Below the pieces are notes generated by a model. That model worked only from the letters and a program-made list of their open reading frames with translations. It searched no databases and was not told the origin of the DNA. Positions 7,069 through 10,895 of a stretch of DNA of 10,895 nt are shown here, in pieces. Positions within the stretch are counted from its first letter, which is position 1; each line of letters starts with the position of its first letter. The translations under genes were made by a program, and so were the position numbers. Source of the DNA: an uncultured Cocleimonas sp. Lineage in GTDB: Bacteria; Pseudomonadota; Gammaproteobacteria; Thiotrichales; Thiotrichaceae. The stretch lies in contig CALISP010000179.1 in the NCBI GenBank assembly GCA_938041705.1, positions 1 to 10,895 on the forward strand. The letters are read 5' to 3'.

Positions 7069-8600
7069 TTGATTGCTCCATTGGCTTTAGCCATCTTCCG
7101 CATTTTAGATTCTGAATAAGCACTGTAAGCGATCGATAAAACCACTAAGGCAATCATAATTATATTAAGAGGACCTGAAGTGAAATATGAGAATATTCCA
7201 TCTCCCGCTTCACCAATTAACTTGCCTTGTAAAAAGTTATCTTCAGCAATTGGTCCTAAGATTATTCCAAGTACTACCGGAGCAGGGCTGAAGCCTAGCT
7301 TGCTTCCGAAATACATCATCACGCCAAGTCCTGCCATGATTAATACATCTGAATAACTAGTTTGAATACTATAAGTACCAAACACGGCAAGAATAAAAAT
7401 AGTAGCCGCCATGAAATGGCTAGGTACTTTCATAATCCAGCCGCTGTGTTGGCTTAGGAATAGACCAATAACCAACATAAATACTTGAGCAACTAATAAT
7501 GAATTAATGAAGGTCCAAGTAACTTCAGCATGCTCAGTAAATAAACTTGGGCCTGGGAATAGACCATGAATCAGTAATCCACCAAGTAAGACAGCTGCCG
7601 TAGGGCTACCCGGTATACTCAAAGTTAATAATGGGACTAGTGATGGGCCAACCATTGCGTTGTTAGCAGATTCTGCCGCAATCACTCCATCAGGCTCGCC
7701 TTTACCAAACTTGCTCGGATCCTTGCTCATTTTCTTGGCTTGGTCATAAGCAACTAGACCTGCAATCTGGCCACCTGCACCCGGTATAACACCGACAACA
7801 ACACCAATAATAGAACCAATAGAGAGTGCTTTTATTCGAGTTAGGTTATACAACACTGATTTCATAACGCTGTATTTGCCTAAGGCAAAAACTTCTTCCT
7901 CTTTAGCCTCTTTAGATTTTTCTAAAAGAGTTAATACTTGTGGAATCGCAAATAAACCAATCAATGCAGCAACAATATGAATGCCACTTTCAAAATGTTC
8001 GGTATAGACAAAACGGTCTTCACCTAACATTGGATTCGCACCAATTGTTGATAAGGAAATTCCAATAATGCCAGAGAGTAAGCCCGTAATTACTGACTTA
8101 CTGCCAATAGTACCGATGATTGTAATACCTAAAATAGCTATCCAGAATAATTCAGTTGGACCGAATTTGAGTGCAAATTCTGCTAGAGGGGGGGTAAAGA
8201 ATATTAAGACTATAATACCAATAACACCACCCACAAAAGAACTTGTGAAGCAATAAAATAGCGCTTCGGCTGCTCTGCCTTTGGCTGCAAGTTGATGACC
8301 ATCTAATGCGGTTGCAATATTAGCTGGTGCTCCAGGTACATTGACTAAAATAGCACTAATAGCGCCACCTGCCACAGTAGCGGTATACATAGCCCCTAAC
8401 AGTATCAGGCCTGCTGCGGGTTCCATATGAAATGTAAAGGGAATCATTAAGGCTACAGCCATTGTTGGACTGAGTCCCGGCAAAGCACCTAATATCAGGC
8501 CTGCTAAAGTACCACCAAACAATAGTGATATATGATAAACAGTAAAAACATTACCGAAGTAATTTAAAAAATCCAATTCTTCTACTCCTAGATGGTCCAT
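7065..8600 (-). CDS. tctA: TTT transporter large membrane subunit (TctA family)
   Basis: The large permease subunit of the tripartite tricarboxylate transporter, which moves the substrate across the inner membrane by secondary, ion-coupled transport. The 511-residue protein is rich in hydrophobic segments (about 11-12 helices) and shows the two family signatures: GALPGLSPTMAVALMIPFTF with GGAISAILVNVPGAPANIATALDGHQLAAKG in the first half, and GVIPGAGGQIAGLVAYDQAKKMSKDPSKFGKGEPDGVIAAESANNA followed by LTLSIPGSPTAAVLLGGLLIHGL in the second half. It is the first gene of the - strand operon, facing the GntR regulator. The ATG at 8600 has no recognisable ribosome site, whereas a TTG at 8576 (codon 9) has AGGAG 8 nt upstream, so the real product may be 503 residues; both lengths suit the family. 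Confidence 0.94.
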   Translation of the reverse strand: MDHLGVEELDFLNYFGNVFTVYHISLLFGGTLAGLILGALPGLSPTMAVALMIPFTFHMEPAAGLILLGAMYTATVAGGAISAILVNVPGAPANIATALDGHQLAAKGRAAEALFYCFTSSFVGGVIGIIVLIFFTPPLAEFALKFGPTELFWIAILGITIIGTIGSKSVITGLLSGIIGISLSTIGANPMLGEDRFVYTEHFESGIHIVAALIGLFAIPQVLTLLEKSKEAKEEEVFALGKYSVMKSVLYNLTRIKALSIGSIIGVVVGVIPGAGGQIAGLVAYDQAKKMSKDPSKFGKGEPDGVIAAESANNAMVGPSLVPLLTLSIPGSPTAAVLLGGLLIHGLFPGPSLFTEHAEVTWTFINSLLVAQVFMLVIGLFLSQHSGWIMKVPSHFMAATIFILAVFGTYSIQTSYSDVLIMAGLGVMMYFGSKLGFSPAPVVLGIILGPIAEDNFLQGKLIGEAGDGIFSYFTSGPLNIIMIALVVLSIAYSAYSESKMRKMAKANGAIK

Positions 8601-8824
8601 TAAGATAGAGAGCTATTTTTATTCTTCTGTTTATTCTTATAATTATTTTTCTATTGTTTTTATTTCAAACGTTTTGTTTATGTTGCTGGAAAAATACCTT
8701 TGTGTGCACTATAGTTAAATGAAGAAGCAACACATGTAACTCATATATATGAGTTAGCCTACTTAAGATAGACCTTGTTTTTAAACTTGTCAAACTAAAA
8801 AAATAGGATACCTTCCCCCTCGAT
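8601..8824. promoter_or_regulatory. Divergent promoter region between tctA operon and gntR
   Basis: This 224-nt A+T-rich region must carry promoters for both the tctABC-sauST-pta operon and the regulator gene. For the operon, TATAGT (8713-8708, - strand) is a fair -10 box, but the matching -35 position is poor. For the regulator, no convincing -35/-10 pair is visible and the ribosome site is weak (AGGATA at 8805-8810, 14 nt from the ATG). A perfect palindrome sits in the middle of the region and is listed separately. Confidence 0.55.
8737..8756. promoter_or_regulatory. 20-bp perfect palindrome, probable GntR operator
   Basis: TAACTCATATATATGAGTTA is a perfect inverted repeat centred between bases 8746 and 8747 in the region shared by the divergent tctA operon and the GntR gene. 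GntR/HutC proteins bind as dimers to such symmetric sites, usually beside their own gene. Relative to the possible operon -10 box at 8708-8713 the palindrome abuts the expected -35 position on its upstream side, so bound protein could block or assist polymerase. Use by this regulator is an inference from place and symmetry. Confidence 0.65.
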
Positions 8825-9586
8825 ATGAATAACCCAATTTCAACCACTAAAATAGATCCTTACAATGGCGATGCTGGGCAGGTTCAACCCCTTTATCAAA
8901 AAGTGGAAGAACACATTAAAAATCAAATAAATACAGGTGAATTGACACCGGGTGATTTAATCCTTTCTGAGCCAAGATTATCTAAGCAACTCGATGTCAG
9001 TATTGGTACTGTGAAAAAGGCATTGGATAATTTAGTCTGGCAAGGGTTGTTGTATCGTCACCAAGGTAAAGGGACTTTTGTCTCACGAATAGATTTTAAT
9101 AATAGTTTGTTTCGATTCTTTTCTTACGCAGACGAAAAAGGTCATGATGTACGAATCAGAAAATTCACAACAGAGAGATGGTTAGGTAAAGGCCCAAAGA
9201 AAATATGTCAGCTTTTGAAGGTTGAAAATGACACCGAACTCGTTTATTTAGAACGTATTGGACATATTAATCATCAACCAACGTTTATCGAGAACTCATG
9301 GTGGGTGGCTTCTATGGTTCCTGATCTAGAAAAAGAAGAAACTCATATCCCTGATCTGTTCTATGCCCTAATAGTTGATCATTATCAAATTCCGATTATT
9401 CGAGCTGAAGAGACCTTAACTGCAGAAGCTTGCGATGAAAGTACCGCTGAAAAATTGAATGTTAAGAAGGATTCACCGATTGTTGTTTTAAATCGTTCTA
9501 CTTTTACTATTGCAGATAAAATAGTAGAAGTAAGAACTACTAAAGGTCGAGCAGATCAATTTAGTTATAAACGTGAAATACGATAG
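8825..9586 (+). CDS. GntR-family transcriptional regulator with UTRA domain (HutC type)
   Basis: A DNA-binding regulator whose effector is probably an intermediate of the adjacent pathway. The 253-residue protein has an N-terminal winged helix-turn-helix at about 21-88: PLYQKVEEHIKNQI, then GELTPGDLILSEPRLSKQLDVSIGTVKKALDNLVWQGLLYRHQGKGTFVS, which carries every GntR landmark (the conserved GD, the S-E-x-x-L recognition region and the wing GKGTFV). The C-terminal part (about 95-250) reads as a UTRA ligand-binding domain, with ERIGHINHQPTFIENSWW, RAEETLTAEACDESTAEKLNV and SPIVVLNRSTF. It is divergent from the sulfonate operon with a palindrome between them, the usual layout for local control. 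HutC-type regulators are mostly repressors relieved by ligand; repressor or activator cannot be decided here. The ATG at 8825 is the first in frame, 20 residues before the domain. Confidence 0.92.
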   Translation: MNNPISTTKIDPYNGDAGQVQPLYQKVEEHIKNQINTGELTPGDLILSEPRLSKQLDVSIGTVKKALDNLVWQGLLYRHQGKGTFVSRIDFNNSLFRFFSYADEKGHDVRIRKFTTERWLGKGPKKICQLLKVENDTELVYLERIGHINHQPTFIENSWWVASMVPDLEKEETHIPDLFYALIVDHYQIPIIRAEETLTAEACDESTAEKLNVKKDSPIVVLNRSTFTIADKIVEVRTTKGRADQFSYKREIR

Positions 9587-9645
9587 TTATTAAAAATAAT
9601 AAACAATTATTAAGTTACTTTCAAAATAATAATAAAAAGTGAGCT

Positions 9646-9674
9646 GAATCTAATATTTTTTAAGTATTAGATTC
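9646..9674 (-). terminator. Hairpin between convergent gntR and small ORF
   Basis: A perfect 10-bp stem (GAATCTAATA at 9646-9655 with TATTAGATTC at 9665-9674) closes a 9-nt loop. On the - strand it is followed within a few bases by CTTTTTATTATTATTTT, which suits termination of the small - strand gene at 9820-9939. On the + strand, 59 nt after the gntR stop, no T run follows, so for gntR it would act at best as a weak stop or a 3' end stabiliser. Confidence 0.5.
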
Positions 9675-9700
9675 AAGCCCTAACTTACTTACACACTTAT

Positions 9701-9829
9701 TTAACTTTCAAATTTTGGAGGATAAAAGTTAAATAATTGAGCTTTTATTGACTCAGAAATTGTAGATTCGCTAAAGATATTGATTTCTGTGTCAAAAATA
9801 ATTGCAATATTCAAATCAGTTAAGTTTTT
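9701..9829 (-). other. Open -1 frame segment following the small membrane ORF
   Basis: In the -1 frame relative to the 39-residue ORF, a stop-free stretch of 42 sense codons runs to a TAA at 9703-9701. It has no ATG start or ribosome site of its own (a TTG codon occurs at about codon 6). The translation is acidic and protein-like (IAIIFDTEINIFSE, then ESIKAQLFNFYPPKFES). The frames meet at a run of seven A followed by C, so either ribosome slippage, a one-base indel in a homopolymer, or plain chance in AT-rich DNA could explain it. If joined, the product would have about 79-80 residues with one membrane helix. Confidence 0.3.
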
Positions 9830-9939
9830 TTAGAGATTGAATTTTTACATTTCCAGAACCAATAGTTACAAGCAATTATAGTGACTGAGGATGTGGCTAA
9901 AAGTAATGCGGCAATTATAAAATCTGTAGTTAATTTCAT
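9820..9939 (-). CDS. Small single-pass membrane protein, 39 residues (hypothetical)
   Basis: I do not recognise this protein. The ORF starts at ATG 9939 with AGGGA 6 nt upstream (9950-9946), a good ribosome site. The product begins MKLTTDF, has one hydrophobic segment at about residues 7-24 (IIAALLLATSSVTIIAC within it), then an aromatic patch NYWFWKC (25-31) and a lysine-rich tail ending KKT. This is the make-up of a one-helix inner-membrane small protein with a basic, probably cytoplasmic, C terminus. A TTGGCA box (9997-9992) 17 nt from a weak TAGATG (9974-9969) could be its promoter. The stop directly follows a run of seven A, and the -1 frame beyond it stays open for about 40 codons, so the native protein could be longer. 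Small toxins and stress peptides share this build, but nothing here proves such a role. Confidence 0.5.
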   Translation of the reverse strand: MKLTTDFIIAALLLATSSVTIIACNYWFWKCKNSISKKT

Positions 9940-10090
9940 TTAATATCCCTATTCGCTTTAATATGTTACATCTATTTGAATGCAAACAGTATGCCAACTA
10001 TATTTTTTTGTTAAACATTATAAAAAACAGTAAGTTATACGAGAATGATTTTTTTATAGGTTTTTATTGAAAAGAAAAGAGGTGAATTTA

Positions 10091-10138
10091 ATGTTAAGTA
10101 CTTACATTAAGTGTCAGTTAATGACACTTTTTATATAA
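10091..10138 (+). CDS. Possible 15-residue leader peptide upstream of brnT
   Basis: ATG 10091 is preceded at 6 nt by GAGGTG (10079-10084), one of the best ribosome sites in this part of the window, and opens a 15-codon ORF (MLSTYIKCQLMTLFI). Its second half lies over a terminator-like hairpin, the arrangement of transcription attenuation leaders. There is no run of one amino acid codon that would name a sensed metabolite, and it lies 136 nt before the next gene, so it may also be chance. Confidence 0.25.
   Translation: MLSTYIKCQLMTLFI
10109..10132 (+). terminator. Terminator-like hairpin upstream of brnT
   Basis: An 8-bp perfect stem (AAGTGTCA at 10109-10116 with TGACACTT at 10122-10129) with loop GTTAA is followed by further T to 10132, the form of a short intrinsic terminator reading rightward. 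No full gene ends just before it on the + strand, so it either stops read-through toward the toxin gene or takes part in control of that gene. Confidence 0.5.
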
Positions 10139-10274
10139 TTAAACTTGTATAATCACCAATAAGTGCAATTTTGATACTAATAATTATACCGTAAATACAC
10201 TATTGTAATTTCAGCTTAAAAATACTAAAACATATATCTAAAAGTAAGATGAGCTTAGTAAACGGAAAATAAAA

Positions 10275-10796
10275 ATGATACCTCCCAAAAGTAAGTGGTG
10301 TAGCATCGCCATAGAACGAATGCTGGCAAGAAACCCTGACATACAGAACTATATTGATTCACTCACTGAGAAAGATGCATCAGAGATAGGATTATCATTA
10401 TTTCAATATAGGGTCTCTGAGGAATTAACAGCATTACAACAAGAAGCTGTTCGACTTGATATTCCTGCTTATGATCTCATTATTCAATATGTTGCTGATA
10501 CTCCCGAGCAAGCACATCAGATGTTGGCTCTCAAAGACGAAGATAAGTATGACCAGAAGAGCCTCTATAATTTAGAAAAGCATGATATTGATTTTTCATC
10601 GGCTCGTGCCATCTGGGAAGATTCTGATTTACTTGAAATACCTGTTGGCCTAAAAGATAACTCTCGTTTTGTTTGTATAGGCATGCTTAGGGAGCAATTA
10701 TGGACAGTACTAATTACTTATATAGATGATAGATCACATATTCTCTCCGCTAGACGTTCACACAAAGAAGAGGTTGCACTTTATAATGGACACTAG
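10275..10796 (+). CDS. brnT: BrnT-like ribonuclease toxin with N-terminal extension
   Basis: The C-terminal part (about residues 91-173) matches the BrnT toxin family (DUF497), a small RelE-like mRNA ribonuclease fold: YDQKSLYNLEKHDIDFSSARAIWED, LEIPVGL, RFVCIGML, LWTVLITY and the end motif ILSARRSHKEEVALY. BrnT proteins are normally about 90-100 residues, yet this ORF has 173. The first 85-90 residues (predicted mostly helical, with LTALQQEAVRLDIPAYDLII) do not resemble BrnT, and I do not recognise them. The start at 10275 is supported by GGAAA at 10264-10268, 6 nt upstream. An internal ATG at 10521 (Met83) would give a normal 91-residue BrnT but has a poor ribosome site. The gene overlaps the next by 11 nt, as expected for a toxin-first brnTA operon. 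Family identity is firm; whether the extension belongs to the active protein is open. Confidence 0.82.
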   Translation: MIPPKSKWCSIAIERMLARNPDIQNYIDSLTEKDASEIGLSLFQYRVSEELTALQQEAVRLDIPAYDLIIQYVADTPEQAHQMLALKDEDKYDQKSLYNLEKHDIDFSSARAIWEDSDLLEIPVGLKDNSRFVCIGMLREQLWTVLITYIDDRSHILSARRSHKEEVALYNGH

Positions 10797-10895
10797 AAAA
10801 TTCGATACACTGTTTGACTCAGGAAGAGACATAACAGAATACTTAGAACTACATAAAGCAACCCGACCTGCGCAACAGCCAAAGAGAATCAATGT
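10786..10895 (+). CDS. brnA: BrnA-like antitoxin, partial (runs off the right edge)
   Basis: The N-terminal 36 residues of a BrnA-type antitoxin, the DNA-binding partner that neutralises BrnT and represses the operon. The visible part includes FDTLFDSGRDITEYLELHKATRP followed by KRIN, which matches the conserved start of the BrnA/CopG-type family (a FD-x-G-x-DI-x-x-YL core and KR-V/I-N before the ribbon-helix-helix). The ribbon-helix-helix itself would lie beyond 10895. The ATG at 10786 is inside the brnT end (11-nt overlap, different frame), with only a distant purine stretch (AAGAGG at 10767-10773) as ribosome site, so translation is probably coupled to the toxin gene. Confidence 0.8.
   Translation, partial: MDTRKFDTLFDSGRDITEYLELHKATRPAQQPKRIN

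Larger units (their letters stand above)
9587..10274. other. Very AT-rich intergenic stretch
   Basis: This 688-nt stretch between the regulator and the toxin gene has no long ORF and is clearly richer in A+T than its surroundings. It holds, from left to right, a hairpin (9646-9674), a probable small membrane protein gene on the - strand (9820-9939) followed by an open -1 frame segment (9701-9829), a possible 15-codon leader ORF with a good ribosome site (10091-10138), a terminator-like hairpin inside that leader (10109-10132), and a distant inverted repeat (10147-10153, 10183-10189). These are described separately. No tRNA, insertion sequence or attachment site is visible. The change in composition suggests that the sulfonate locus ends with the regulator and accessory DNA begins here. 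Confidence 0.6.

Noticed and set aside
8665..8847. - strand ORF of 60 codons covering the divergent promoter region
   Set aside because: It overlaps the start of the regulator and the palindrome, lacks a ribosome site and reads as random AT-rich translation.
9587..9640. CRISPR-like or tandem repeat in the AT-rich stretch after gntR
   Set aside because: The repeated look comes from runs of AATAAT-type low-complexity sequence; there are no equal-length repeats with spacers.

Overview
The window looks like a chromosomal segment of an AT-rich marine-type gammaproteobacterium. That placement is an inference from codon and base use, the Gram-negative periplasmic binding protein with its signal peptide, and the gene families present; no rRNA or other marker gene is here to confirm it. 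Most of it (about 38-9586) is a sulfonate catabolism locus. The last 1.3 kb is accessory DNA with a toxin-antitoxin pair.

Region 1 (38-1170, + strand): comD and comE, the two halves of a split thiamine-diphosphate sulfopyruvate decarboxylase, end in a strong intrinsic terminator. Region 2 (1275-8600, - strand): six genes probably form one operon, read tctA-tctB-tctC-sauS-sauT-pta. The first three encode a tripartite tricarboxylate transporter (TTT): large membrane subunit, small membrane subunit and periplasmic binding protein. The next three are an acylating aldehyde dehydrogenase of the sulfoacetaldehyde dehydrogenase type, an AMP-forming acyl-CoA ligase of the sulfoacetate-CoA ligase type, and phosphate acetyltransferase. 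Region 3 (8601-9586): a divergent intergenic region with a perfect 20-bp palindrome, then a GntR/HutC-family regulator on the + strand that probably controls the operon.

Taken together, a C2-C3 organosulfonate would be imported by the TTT system. Sulfoacetate would be activated to sulfoacetyl-CoA (SauT) and reduced to sulfoacetaldehyde (SauS). Sulfopyruvate, from sulfolactate or cysteate, would be decarboxylated to the same sulfoacetaldehyde (ComDE). The usual next enzyme, Xsc (sulfoacetaldehyde acetyltransferase), would release sulfite and acetyl phosphate, which Pta turns into acetyl-CoA. Xsc is not in the window; it is expected just upstream of position 1 or elsewhere in the genome. The substrate assignments of SauS, SauT and the transporter rest on this context.

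Region 4 (9587-10895): a very AT-rich stretch with a probable 39-codon single-pass membrane protein gene on the - strand, missed because of its size, followed by a stop-free segment in the -1 frame across a run of seven A. Then come a possible leader ORF overlapping a terminator hairpin, and a brnT-like toxin gene with an unusual N-terminal extension of about 85-90 residues. This overlaps a brnA-like antitoxin gene that runs off the right edge.
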